The notes beneath the pieces are model-generated. The model worked only from the letters and a program-made list of their open reading frames with translations, ran no database searches and had not been told where the DNA came from. The translations under genes were made by a program, and so were the position numbers. Shown piece by piece: positions 1 to 8,619 of a DNA stretch of 39,367 bases (its first letter is position 1; every line of letters begins with the position of its first letter). The stretch comes from Deltaproteobacteria bacterium. Lineage in GTDB: Bacteria > Desulfobacterota > Syntrophia > Syntrophales > UBA2185. The DNA lies in the NCBI GenBank assembly GCA_026388545.1, contig JAPLJS010000028.1, forward strand, positions 1 through 39,367. Direction: 5' to 3'.

Positions 1-454
1 GTTACGCTTGAAAAATTCTGAAGGGGGATTTGCCCTCGTTGCGGCTATTATGGCCTGCTTGATCCTGCTCGCACTCGGAATGCTGGTGATTTCTCTTTCA
101 ACACAGGACATCAAGGTGAGCACAAAAATTGTTGGCGACAAGCGGTCTCTTGCTGCCGTAGAACAAGGCGTGCAAACCCTTTCACAGCAGTTTAATCCCC
201 AGACCGCCCCCACTACCCCGATAACAGTTAACAGGACGGATGGCCAATCCAGTTATACTATTAATTATCCTGTTGCGTTTCCAACGAGGGGTCCTGAGTT
301 GATAGACCCGCCAGGAGGAGGTTATGCAGTGGGATGGAAAATGAAACGGTATGATACCACGGTAGTTGGAAGAAACGCGGAGTATAGCACGCAGGTAACA
401 GTGGGTGTGGGAATGGGATACGGCCCCGTTCCGGGCCCGGGACCATATCAATAA
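1..454 (+). CDS. PilX-like minor pilin / type IV prepilin (5' partial)
   Basis: A type IV prepilin-like protein of about 150 residues. It has a short leader, then GGF followed by ALVAAIMACLILLALGML, the class III signal pattern in which prepilin peptidase (PilD) cuts between G and F. The hydrophobic helix that follows is typical of pilins. The usual Glu at mature position 5 is absent, as in PilX/PilV-type minor pilins. The rest is Pro/Gly-rich with no recognisable domain. The first candidate start inside the window is TTG at 8, but the frame is open to base 2 and base 1 is G, so the real start may be an ATG cut by the window edge (inference). It lies 9 bp before pilY1, and pilX-pilY1 is a common pair in minor-pilin operons. 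Exact subclass is uncertain. Confidence 0.75.
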   Translation, partial: LRLKNSEGGFALVAAIMACLILLALGMLVISLSTQDIKVSTKIVGDKRSLAAVEQGVQTLSQQFNPQTAPTTPITVNRTDGQSSYTINYPVAFPTRGPELIDPPGGGYAVGWKMKRYDTTVVGRNAEYSTQVTVGVGMGYGPVPGPGPYQ

Positions 455-463
455 GGAGGTTAT

Positions 464-3400
464 ATGAAATCCAGGAAGGTTTATGCATTCCTTCTATGCA
501 TTGCTCTATGTAGTAGTGTATTTTTCCCCGGGCTTTTATCTGCTCAGGCGCCTCCCCCCGGCGAGGAAGCGCTGTTTAGTACATCCACAAGCCCCGATGC
601 AATGATTATCCTTGATCTTTCAGGGAGCATGGTCTGGAACCCGGCGGGCGATACCGATATTTGGGGAAATTCTTCATGTTCGGGGACTTTTTATAGTTCC
701 TCCGGTAGCACACATACAACGAACTGCAGCCGTCTTGCCGTCGCCAAACGGGCAATTTTCAGTATCCTCGATGATAACAATGATAATACGATTACTTCAT
801 CGGATGAAGGCAGCCTCGGGGTCAGGATAGGGTACATGCAGTATCGCAACTGCTCATCGGGCACTGAATACTCTTATGCTCGCAGCACGTCATGCACGGC
901 AAATTACACGTACTGTACCGGTACCGGTTGCAGCGGGGGATTCTGCAGCACTTCCAAGACCAACTGCAACACAGACTGCAGTAATGTCACCGGGTGTATC
1001 AGGGTAATTAAAGAAATCGACACCAAATACAGTTCTGTCTATTGTAATAATGCGACGAGCTGTTCCATTACAAGCGGGAGCAGCTGCGGCGCTTTAAGCT
1101 GTGTCAACGGCGCAACGGCAACCGGCGGAACGCCATTGGCAGGGGGTCTTTCTGAGGCGAAAAATTACCTTGACGCCCACAAGGCGATTGATCCTGCCAA
1201 GGACTGCCGCAAGAAATTCATTATCCTGCTTACCGACGGGTCAGATACGCTTGGCTGCGGCGCGGACGGTACGGAATGTGATGATCACCGGTATAAAAAC
1301 AGAAGGGAGTCTGTAGCCAGGGCCAAGGCATTAGCCGACGCGGGGTACCAGCTTTTTGTCATCGGCTTCGGTTCCACCATGCCCCCCTATCTCCAGAACA
1401 CCCTCAACTGGATGGCCTATTATGGAAGAACGGACGATCCCAATACACCCAACTGGTCCTACTTGGGAGGCACAACCGCCTACAATATCCCTATAGGCTG
1501 CGATCCCAACGCAACCCCCCCTGTCACCGCCCCATGCTGCAATCTATCCACGAATCCCACCGCATGCTATCCGGCCGGCGTGACCCAATGCGCTACCGAC
1601 AGTTTAACGGCAACGGCAGCCTGCTATGACTCCACCGCTCCCTATTGTACAAATCCTACAACCTGCCCCGGACATTCAACCAGTAACTATCGCGCCAATT
1701 CTAATGACCCCGGCTTTTCGGGGATAGATCCCGTTGCCGCCTCGCTCACATATATGAGAAATCTGTCTGGGTATGCCTTCATCGCTGCTGACGCCGATCA
1801 ACTGAATGCGGCCCTGAAAACGGCAATCAATATTGTCCGCGAGGCAACCTACTCCTTCACCCAGGCCTCCGTACAGTCATCCCGGACCGCGGATGAAAAT
1901 TATATCTATGAGGCTTCCTTCAAACCCGTCGCGAATGATCCTTTCTGGCAGGGGCATTTAAAAAAGTATAGCATAGACAGCGTTACCGGGGAAGTAGTAA
2001 CTTCTACATTCGTGGATGCGGCGGATATGCTCCGGGCGAGAGATGATACAGTTGACCCAAGGAAAATATATACCTGTGTCGGCTGCACCAGTAACAGTAC
2101 GCTGACAACTTTTACTATCGCACAAAATATAGACCCCAGTTATTTTGGATTCACCACTACGGCAACATCATCACGGAATGAGGTTATCGGTTACATCCGG
2201 GGTAATCCTGCCTATAACCCGGACTGCACAGATGTACCTGTCACGATTACATGCACCGGCAGCACTGTCTTTAAGCTGGGAGATGTGTTCCGGTCATCGC
2301 CGATTACCGTAGGAACGCCTTCGGCCTACTTCGACGACATCCGCGATACAAGTCATGCTTTTAGTTTGTACCGGGAAAATAATTGCCGCGCCTCTGCCTG
2401 TCCGTCTCCGGGTAATGATAACCGCATCATCGTTGTGGGGGCAAACGACGGCCAGTTGCACGCATTCAAAACGAACAATATGTCGGAGGCATGGAGCTTT
2501 ATACCGCCTAATCTCCTGCCGAAGCTGAAAAACATAACCCATACTGCTCATCCCACGGCGCTTACCCACCAATATTTTGTTGATGGGCCGATAACGGTCG
2601 CCGACGTCTGGCTGGGCACAGGTTACGGGACAGTCAAATTAATTTCTGAGTGGAGAACGATGTTGATTTTCGGGGAAGGGAGGGGCAGCTCTCCCAATTT
2701 ATGGAGCTCCTCGTCAACGTGTGACTCCGGCTTTAATTCGATCTACAATGCATCTGCCACACCACCTTATGAGTATTACTGCGGCTACTACGCGCTTGAT
2801 GTCACCGAGACGCTGACTCCGACGTACAAGTGGCACATTGGCGGCAACACCGGAATCAATTCATTGCATGCGCCCTACCTTGGTGATCCGTGGGGCAAGG
2901 TGATGACCGGCAGGGTCAGGATCAACAACCAGGAAAAATGGGTCGGGCTTGTCGGAGCCGGTTACAACGGAGCAGACTGCACAGTCGGCATATGTGACAC
3001 GAGAGGGAAGGGATTTTTCATCATTGATTTAAGTGATGGACAGATCCTCTGGAGCTATACGATGACGCCGGGTGGCACTCAGGCGAATTCGAATATGAAA
3101 TACAGCATACCGGCTTCTGCTACCATTGTGGATACGGATAACGATGGTTTCATCGATAGAGTTTACATAGGGGACCTCGGTGGGAACATATGGCGTTTTA
3201 AATTCTGCACAGCGTATATGTCTGCTCAGCCGGGAGGTTGCGGTGCCTCCACCTGGACAGGGGATCGGCTCTTTGCGGGTCCCACCCCCGTTCAGCCCGT
3301 CTACACAGTTCCAGCCGTTGCCAAAGACGGGGGGGGGAATCTCTGGGTCTACTGGGGCACGGGGAGCAAGGTTGATCCTACCAACAGTACCGGACAGGGT

Positions 3401-3889
3401 ACGTTATTTGCCTTAAAGGACAACGGTACCTCGATGTATAGTACAAGCAATATGGATAATATCTCAGCATTGACCGCAACGTACGATAACGCAAATTCCA
3501 CGAATCAGGGCTATTTTATTACCTTGCCGGGAACGGGAGAGAAGATATTAGCCGATCCCACCGTATTTGGCGGAGTGGTGTATTTTACGACGTTCACACC
3601 CACCACCTCGACCAATTCCTGCGACCAGGGCGGATCTGCGTACCTCTATGCCCTATGGTATACCTCCGGGGCCGGCGCATTCCCCGGTGGACGAAGTATG
3701 TCCATTGGGACCGGGATACCCTCCGCGCCTGTTATTTCGCAGAAGCCGGGAGGGGGAGGATCTGATATCTATGTAACAACAAGCGGCGGCGGGGGAATTA
3801 GCGGAAGCACGCAAAAAGTAGAATTTAATCCTCCAGGAGGAGGCACTCGTACGGACATCCTTTACTGGAAAGATAATCGGATTCAATAG
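464..3889 (+). CDS. pilY1: PilY1-type type IV pilus tip adhesin / assembly factor
   Basis: A 1141-residue secreted protein with a signal peptide at about residues 1-27. A von Willebrand A domain follows, with a complete MIDAS: DLSGS at 51-55, Thr in TPLAGG near 223, TDGSD at 257-261. The C-terminal half (from about 590) is a PilY1 beta-propeller domain, recognisable from VVGANDGQLHAF and from an EF-hand-like calcium loop DTDNDGFIDR starting at residue 890, followed by GDLGGNIWRF. PilY1 primes pilus assembly and controls retraction, adhesion and surface sensing from the tip. The VWA region carries an unusual 17 cysteines between residues 72 and 272, with a second cluster near 346-401. AAGGAGG lies 5 bp before the ATG. 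It follows the PilX-like gene and ends just before an intrinsic terminator, so it closes a + strand minor-pilin operon. Confidence 0.93.
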   Translation: MKSRKVYAFLLCIALCSSVFFPGLLSAQAPPPGEEALFSTSTSPDAMIILDLSGSMVWNPAGDTDIWGNSSCSGTFYSSSGSTHTTNCSRLAVAKRAIFSILDDNNDNTITSSDEGSLGVRIGYMQYRNCSSGTEYSYARSTSCTANYTYCTGTGCSGGFCSTSKTNCNTDCSNVTGCIRVIKEIDTKYSSVYCNNATSCSITSGSSCGALSCVNGATATGGTPLAGGLSEAKNYLDAHKAIDPAKDCRKKFIILLTDGSDTLGCGADGTECDDHRYKNRRESVARAKALADAGYQLFVIGFGSTMPPYLQNTLNWMAYYGRTDDPNTPNWSYLGGTTAYNIPIGCDPNATPPVTAPCCNLSTNPTACYPAGVTQCATDSLTATAACYDSTAPYCTNPTTCPGHSTSNYRANSNDPGFSGIDPVAASLTYMRNLSGYAFIAADADQLNAALKTAINIVREATYSFTQASVQSSRTADENYIYEASFKPVANDPFWQGHLKKYSIDSVTGEVVTSTFVDAADMLRARDDTVDPRKIYTCVGCTSNSTLTTFTIAQNIDPSYFGFTTTATSSRNEVIGYIRGNPAYNPDCTDVPVTITCTGSTVFKLGDVFRSSPITVGTPSAYFDDIRDTSHAFSLYRENNCRASACPSPGNDNRIIVVGANDGQLHAFKTNNMSEAWSFIPPNLLPKLKNITHTAHPTALTHQYFVDGPITVADVWLGTGYGTVKLISEWRTMLIFGEGRGSSPNLWSSSSTCDSGFNSIYNASATPPYEYYCGYYALDVTETLTPTYKWHIGGNTGINSLHAPYLGDPWGKVMTGRVRINNQEKWVGLVGAGYNGADCTVGICDTRGKGFFIIDLSDGQILWSYTMTPGGTQANSNMKYSIPASATIVDTDNDGFIDRVYIGDLGGNIWRFKFCTAYMSAQPGGCGASTWTGDRLFAGPTPVQPVYTVPAVAKDGGGNLWVYWGTGSKVDPTNSTGQGTLFALKDNGTSMYSTSNMDNISALTATYDNANSTNQGYFITLPGTGEKILADPTVFGGVVYFTTFTPTTSTNSCDQGGSAYLYALWYTSGAGAFPGGRSMSIGTGIPSAPVISQKPGGGGSDIYVTTSGGGGISGSTQKVEFNPPGGGTRTDILYWKDNRIQ

Positions 3890-3931
3890 AAAGCACATTA
3901 TCAAGAAAGGCGAGACTCACTTCCCCAAATC

Positions 3932-3975
3932 AATCCTTCGGCCATTCCAATACAGAATGACCGAAGGATTTTTTT
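3932..3975 (+). terminator. Intrinsic terminator after pilY1
   Basis: A 10-bp perfect stem (AATCCTTCGG with CCGAAGGATT), extended by five further pairs after one mismatch, closes a loop of about 7 nt. A run of seven T follows. It lies 43 bp after the pilY1 stop and should end the + strand minor-pilin transcript. Confidence 0.88.
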
Positions 3976-4113
3976 GCAGTCATATGGTATGGGATACCTC
4001 CCCTGGAACGCATGTTTCCACGACAGGAGAGAGTGCGGATTGAAATGACGAGAGGCGTATTGCGACAGAGTTCAATTGATAAAGTTGCTAAAGAAGAGAG
4101 CGGAAGGAAACTC

Positions 4114-4146
4114 AGAGCAAGCGGGTGTTTGCGGCCTGCTCTTTTT
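4114..4146 (+). terminator. Weak second hairpin with T run in the convergent gap
   Basis: AGAGCA at 4114 pairs with TGCTCT at 4137, followed by TTTTT, in the gap between the convergent pilY1 and TPR genes. It could back up the main terminator. The stem is short, so this is tentative. Nothing else is visible in 3976-4113. Confidence 0.3.
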
Positions 4147-4918
4147 AACGCCTTGGCTCAATGGCATCGAGGCTTTTTCTGGCTGCGATTCCCAGTTCCG
4201 AATCCGGTGTTATTCCGATAATGGCCTTGAACTCCGCCTTGGCCTTCTCCGCATCATGCAGCTTAATATAACACTGCCCTAACCAGTAGCGGGATTCTAA
4301 TAAGGATGGAGCCGCCTTCGAGGATGCCTTGAAATAGTGAACCGCCTTTTCAAAATTCCCCTGGGCATAACAGGTTATCCCCATGTGAAGGTCTATCAGG
4401 GGGTGAGGAACCGTAGTCGGTCTCCTGTTTTTCGCATCCTGATACGTGTCAAGGGCCTTCGGGTAATCCTTCTTTCCATGATAGGCCATACCCATGTTGA
4501 ACAGCGCTTTATCGGGAGTTTCATAGAGAATATTGGAAAGCGCGTTTTTAAATGATTCTATGGCATTATCCCAGAGCCCCATTTCCAGATAGATTGCCCC
4601 CAGGAAATTATGAACCTCCGAATAATCGGACCTTAACGACAATGCCTTCTTGAATTCATTGACAGCGTTATCATTGAGCCCTTTTTTGTAGTACGACATG
4701 CCGATATGATAATGGATCTTTGGGTCCTTTGGCGCGAGTTTTTCCGCCTGTAAAAATTCCTTTAATGCATCATTGGTGCGTTCAGATCCTAAATAGGCAA
4801 TCCCGATATTCAGGTGAGAATCTGCCTGTTCCTGATTCCAAGGGCTCGTTGCACATGCCGTTACGGTAAGAAGAAATACCATGACAGCAGCGTATCTAAG
4901 TATTTTTAAATTGATCAT
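4145..4918 (-). CDS. TPR-repeat lipoprotein, PilF/PilW (pilotin)-like
   Basis: A 257-residue protein with a lipoprotein signal: hydrophobic segment at 9-20 and lipobox VTAC with Cys22. At least five tetratricopeptide repeats follow (for example IGIAYLGSERTNDALKEF and IGMSYYKKGLNDNAVNEF), ending near residue 257. Outer-membrane TPR lipoproteins of this layout (PilF, PilW, Tgl) help the PilQ secretin multimerise and insert. It is the last gene of the pilMNOPQ cluster, 187 bp after pilQ, which supports the pilotin role. The intervening gap holds a hairpin (5032-5058). TPR proteins diverge fast, so the family call rests on lipobox, repeat number and context. Confidence 0.8.
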   Translation of the reverse strand: MINLKILRYAAVMVFLLTVTACATSPWNQEQADSHLNIGIAYLGSERTNDALKEFLQAEKLAPKDPKIHYHIGMSYYKKGLNDNAVNEFKKALSLRSDYSEVHNFLGAIYLEMGLWDNAIESFKNALSNILYETPDKALFNMGMAYHGKKDYPKALDTYQDAKNRRPTTVPHPLIDLHMGITCYAQGNFEKAVHYFKASSKAAPSLLESRYWLGQCYIKLHDAEKAKAEFKAIIGITPDSELGIAARKSLDAIEPRR

Positions 4919-5031
4919 ATTTAGATTTAAATTTCTTAACTATGGTTGTCGGAGGAATGATATATTTGCGGGAGTCTCTTTGTAGGCGGTTTCCCTCAAA
5001 GGCAACTTTCGATTTCTTTTTCATAGTGATG

Positions 5032-5058
5032 TTTTCTCCCGCCATTGGCAGGAGAAAA
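5032..5058. other. Hairpin between pilQ and the TPR lipoprotein gene
   Basis: TTTTCTCC (5032-5039) pairs with GGAGAAAA (5051-5058) around an inner GCC/GGC pair. There is no T tract on the - strand side, so it is not a standard terminator. It could be an mRNA processing or stability element separating secretin and pilotin expression (inference). Confidence 0.4.
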
Positions 5059-5105
5059 AAGAAGAATGCCGATTGGTTATTTGGTAAAAAAGAAACGTGA
5101 AGGTC

Positions 5106-6851
5106 TTATCCCCCTCCTTTTGGCTTTTCGGATTTTTCTCCCACAGTGTCGCTTTTTATGATCTTTGGGGTGATAAAAACCATGAGCTGAGTTCTTTTTT
5201 TCGTGGTTGCTTCAGATTTGAACAACCACCCCAAGACCGGTATTTTGGAGAGCCATGGGATACCTGTTTCTGACGTCTGTTCTGAAGTCTTTAATATTCC
5301 CCCGATGACAATCGTATCTCCATCCTGAACGACAATTTTAGACTCTACCTCGCTTTTATTTATCGGAGGATTTCCGGATAACTGGGCGGCTTTTGTATAG
5401 TCCGCAAAATCGTTTGTCGCTTTAATCTCCATTGAGATAGTATCGTCGGGCGTAATTTTCGGCTTGACATCCAGTCTCAGGACGGCTTCCTTAAAGGTAA
5501 TACTCCTGTTTCCGTCCTTATCTATGGTAATGTAGGGAACCTCCTCACCCTGTTTGATGGTTGCCTTTACATTATCCATGGTAGTAACCTTCGGTGATGA
5601 AATGATTTTCCCCTGGCCCGTAGTTTCAAGAGCCGCGATCTGGGCTTCGAGAACGGCATTGGCGCCTCCCAGTATGAGACCGAAAGTAGGCGATGCGATT
5701 GACGCCGGATAATTGAGAGCAGCAGACTGTATTACTTTTCCATCTGTGGTTTGAAATGGAATAGCGGACGGATACCCCCACGTCATGCCGCGAGATTGAA
5801 CCGTGTTTGTTCCCGCAGTCAACCCATAGGAATAATCGCCGGCCCTGTTGTAGGACACGCCTCCCCATGTAACACCGAGGTTCCTGACGAATTCATCCGT
5901 TGCCTCTATGATTTTCGCTTCTATGGATACCTGCCGCAGTTTCCCCTTTTCTTCCAATCGTTCCTGCTCTGCCTTTTTGGAAAGTATCTCCGCCTTGAGA
6001 CGGTCTTCTTCGCCCGACTTCCTGTCAGCCTCGTCTTTTTTCATTCTTTCGTAGGTTACGACACTGATAACATCGCCCATCTGCTTTTTAGCAAGACCAT
6101 GGACATCCAAAATGGTATCAAGGGCCTGATCCCAGGGGACCTTTTTCATATGCACAGTCATGTTTCCCTTGACATCATCACCGGAGACAATAGTGATTCC
6201 TCCCTCCTCGGCGAGTAATCTCAGGACGGCCCGTATAGGTGCATCCTGAAAATCAAGGGATATCTTACGACCTGCATACTTCGTTGGGCCTGTGCCTTTT
6301 TCGACGGTCTGGCCCGTCTCCTTTTTGGTTACTACTTCTGTGGAAAACCCCGGCGCTTTTTGATCGGCTGCAGGCATTTTGCCCTCGATGCTGCCTGTAT
6401 TAAAATCAATAAGGACATTCTGCCCCGCCTGACTGACACTGTAAGGTACACGCTCTCTTAACGCTATCGTGATGAGGGCCCAGTTCTGACCTTCGGTTGT
6501 TTTCTGGGACGGAACGGCATTGATTACATTGGAAAGCTTCCCCTCACCTAAAGGTCGCTTGAGTTCCCCAGGCACAAACATATTTGCCATTTTTACCACC
6601 ACGGCATTACCCGCCAGGGCTTCGATAGTAACACCGGATTGTTTGGATACGACGATGGTGATGCGCTCTTTGCCTTTTATCTTTTCAAAGGTAATGTTTT
6701 CCAGGTATCCGAAGTCTGTCTTCTGTACCTGAGGCGCGGAAACCTCAGGGGGATTCGTCGCCTCCGGCGGCGCGCTCCCTGCGTACTCGACGTTACTAAA
6801 AAACATTACAAAAGCAATCAAGAATACAATCCATGGTAGTTTCTTTTTCAT
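5106..6851 (-). CDS. pilQ: Type IV pilus secretin PilQ (short form)
   Basis: The outer-membrane channel through which the pilus passes; 581 residues, shorter than most PilQ proteins (about 700-900). Signal peptide at about 1-26. An AMIN-type peptidoglycan-binding domain lies at about 45-150. An STN/N0 domain lies at about 197-265 (ISLDFQDAPIRAVLRLLAEE). The C-terminal secretin domain runs from about 307 to 565 with the signature IPWLSKIPVLGWLF at 531-544. Between N0 and the secretin core there is only a charged, helix-prone stretch of about 37 residues, where PilQ normally has the N1 (secretin_N) domain. The start ATG overlaps the pilP stop (ATGA), so the two are translationally coupled. It is fifth in the pilMNOPQ order. 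Confidence 0.95.
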   Translation of the reverse strand: MKKKLPWIVFLIAFVMFFSNVEYAGSAPPEATNPPEVSAPQVQKTDFGYLENITFEKIKGKERITIVVSKQSGVTIEALAGNAVVVKMANMFVPGELKRPLGEGKLSNVINAVPSQKTTEGQNWALITIALRERVPYSVSQAGQNVLIDFNTGSIEGKMPAADQKAPGFSTEVVTKKETGQTVEKGTGPTKYAGRKISLDFQDAPIRAVLRLLAEEGGITIVSGDDVKGNMTVHMKKVPWDQALDTILDVHGLAKKQMGDVISVVTYERMKKDEADRKSGEEDRLKAEILSKKAEQERLEEKGKLRQVSIEAKIIEATDEFVRNLGVTWGGVSYNRAGDYSYGLTAGTNTVQSRGMTWGYPSAIPFQTTDGKVIQSAALNYPASIASPTFGLILGGANAVLEAQIAALETTGQGKIISSPKVTTMDNVKATIKQGEEVPYITIDKDGNRSITFKEAVLRLDVKPKITPDDTISMEIKATNDFADYTKAAQLSGNPPINKSEVESKIVVQDGDTIVIGGILKTSEQTSETGIPWLSKIPVLGWLFKSEATTKKRTQLMVFITPKIIKSDTVGEKSEKPKGGG

Positions 6852-7405
6852 GGTTTTTCCTCACCTTCTTCTTTGCGAAGCTTCATCGTGATTCTCTTTG
6901 TCTTCGTCTTTCTGGCATCCCCTTCTTTGATCTTTTCTTCGACGATGACTCGGTCTGCGAGTATCCCCACTACCCTGCCACCGTGTAGACCAATGGCGGT
7001 TCCCAAATAAAGGGGATAGAATTTGCCCTTAACATCTGTGACAATGGCTATTTTGGAAGACTCATCACCTGCAATACCGACAAGCCTGAATTGATCAGTA
7101 CCCGCCCTTTGCAGGGGGAATATGGGAAGGGGCTGTACTTTTTCCAGCTTCTTTTTAGCGCTGATCTCCTTATCTATGAAAGGTTTAAAAGGGTCCACCT
7201 TTCCGACAGGATTGTATTTATATGCGGGGGCTGTCTTCAAATCGGCGGCCTTTGTTTCCACCGCCTTTACATCAGTCCCTTTAGTACCTGCCGCTTTTGG
7301 ATCGGCAGCGGTAATCTCTGATGCCCATAGTAGAGCGATCAAAGCCAGAAGTATTATTGTTATGCAAGCTGCAGTTCTATTTTTTTTCATCAGCTTTTTT
7401 CTCAT
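6848..7405 (-). CDS. pilP: Type IV pilus assembly protein PilP
   Basis: PilP links the PilN/PilO inner-membrane complex to the PilQ secretin. The 185-residue protein has an N-terminal hydrophobic segment (about 13-30), a Lys/Ala-rich spacer, then NPVGKVDPFKPFI, the conserved unstructured PilP element that contacts PilN/PilO. The C-terminal beta domain shows LVGIAGDESSKIAIV and GKFYPLYLGTAIG, typical of PilP/GspC homology regions. PilP is usually a lipoprotein, but no good lipobox cysteine is seen here, so it may be a signal-anchored form. The gene overlaps the pilO end by 29 bp; a second ATG at 7390 (residue 6) would shorten the overlap, and neither has a strong ribosome site. Confidence 0.9.
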   Translation of the reverse strand: MRKKLMKKNRTAACITIILLALIALLWASEITAADPKAAGTKGTDVKAVETKAADLKTAPAYKYNPVGKVDPFKPFIDKEISAKKKLEKVQPLPIFPLQRAGTDQFRLVGIAGDESSKIAIVTDVKGKFYPLYLGTAIGLHGGRVVGILADRVIVEEKIKEGDARKTKTKRITMKLRKEEGEEKP

Positions 7406-8066
7406 CGAGTTTTTCCAGGAACATGTAAGTTTTAATCATACAGGACGTGTTTATATACCGTCCCCGCCCTTTTATATCCTTCCCGTCCGACATGGAGATA
7501 TCTTCAATATTGATAATCCTGGGAAGCTTCGCAACCTTCTCAAAAAAAACAACGATACTATGAAAGCCGCCGGTGACCGTTACCTTAACAGGAATCTCGT
7601 CATAGAATTTTTCCTCAACTTGTTTTGGCGCAGCTCCTTTGGTATCGGGGGCTTTCTTGTCGGGCGGTTTTGCTCCAGCCGGTTGTGTCACCGGGGGTTT
7701 CTTTTCAGATTGTTTTGGTTCGAACAAGATAAAATCGATGCCGGAATCTTTTCCCGCTTGCGCAACAGCATATAAGAGACCCGGTATCTCACGTTGATCG
7801 GGAAGTTTTGTCAGGGCTATCCGTAGTGTTTCCCGCAGGGCATTAACTTCTCTTACGTACTTTTCTTTTTGAGCCGCCAGGCGCTCTTTCTCTGTAACCT
7901 GCACCTGAATCTCAGATAACTTCGTTTCAAGAGTTCCTTTCGTCTCTATAGATGATTGCAAAAAGAGAGAATAATCAATACCCCCTAAAAGCAAGAAAAA
8001 TACGAGGATAATCAGTCCTTTACGTTTTGGAGGCATCTTTTTGATGTCGTCGAGGGTGATAGCCAT
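7377..8066 (-). CDS. pilO: Type IV pilus inner-membrane protein PilO
   Basis: 229 residues: a short cytoplasmic tail, one membrane helix at about 17-33 (GLIILVFFLLLGGIDYSLF), a coiled coil at about 40-85, then a ferredoxin-like periplasmic domain. PilO forms heterodimers with PilN and holds PilP. A Lys/Pro-rich insert at about 116-148 (KQSEKKPPVTQPAGAKPPDK and following) interrupts the periplasmic domain and may be a flexible linker. It starts 4 bp after pilN and overlaps pilP. Placement between pilN and pilP in canonical order makes the assignment firm despite the low conservation of the family. Confidence 0.92.
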   Translation of the reverse strand: MAITLDDIKKMPPKRKGLIILVFFLLLGGIDYSLFLQSSIETKGTLETKLSEIQVQVTEKERLAAQKEKYVREVNALRETLRIALTKLPDQREIPGLLYAVAQAGKDSGIDFILFEPKQSEKKPPVTQPAGAKPPDKKAPDTKGAAPKQVEEKFYDEIPVKVTVTGGFHSIVVFFEKVAKLPRIINIEDISMSDGKDIKGRGRYINTSCMIKTYMFLEKLDEKKADEKK

Positions 8067-8070
8067 GGAG

Positions 8071-8619
8071 TTACAATCCCTTCTTTTTCACGCACGATAT
8101 TACAAATTGCTGCAGTTTAACACCAGAGATCTCTTTTTCCTTGGTGGATACCAAATCGACCGATTTGATAAAGGTGGAACCTGCCAGGTTTTTCATAAAG
8201 TGTGCAACGGCAATATTGCTTCTTGCTATACCCTCAATAGTGATATCTGCACCCTTCTCAGATAGTTTTTCAAGCCAGACATCCTTGATAGGAACCATCG
8301 TCGTTAGTTCATCCAGCATACGAACGGGCGCCAGACGGTTTTCTTCGAGGTTATTGATGATGGCTAGTTTTTTCTCAAGGATCGCCTTGTCGTTCTTATA
8401 CAGTTCTATATCGCCGATGATTTTCGTCAGAGACGCGAGCTTATCTTCCTGAATTTTTATATTTTTTTCGAGTGTTCCGATACTCATAAAGAAATAAAGA
8501 TGAACAGAGCCAATAATGAGGAGAAAACCCACAAAGGCAAGGGCAATGATCACAATCTGGCGTGTCAGATCCTCCTTTTTTTCCTTTTCCCGATAGGGAA
8601 GAAGATTAATTCTGATCAT
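8071..8619 (-). CDS. pilN: Type IV pilus inner-membrane protein PilN
   Basis: 182 residues, beginning MIRINLLPYREKEKK. The INLLPYR peptide is the conserved PilN tail that docks in the groove of PilM. One membrane helix (about 23-48) precedes a coiled coil and a periplasmic ferredoxin-like domain that pairs with PilO. Its ATG overlaps the pilM stop (ATGA), giving tight translational coupling of the two interacting proteins. Confidence 0.94.
   Translation of the reverse strand: MIRINLLPYREKEKKEDLTRQIVIIALAFVGFLLIIGSVHLYFFMSIGTLEKNIKIQEDKLASLTKIIGDIELYKNDKAILEKKLAIINNLEENRLAPVRMLDELTTMVPIKDVWLEKLSEKGADITIEGIARSNIAVAHFMKNLAGSTFIKSVDLVSTKEKEISGVKLQQFVISCVKKKGL

Noticed and set aside
4012-4282. 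Short + strand frames between pilY1 and the TPR gene
   Set aside because: They overlap the TPR gene antisense and lack ribosome sites or recognisable sequence.
7122-7775. A 217-residue open frame on + opposite pilP/pilO
   Set aside because: Antisense of two canonical pilus genes; its composition reflects their Lys/Ala-rich linkers.
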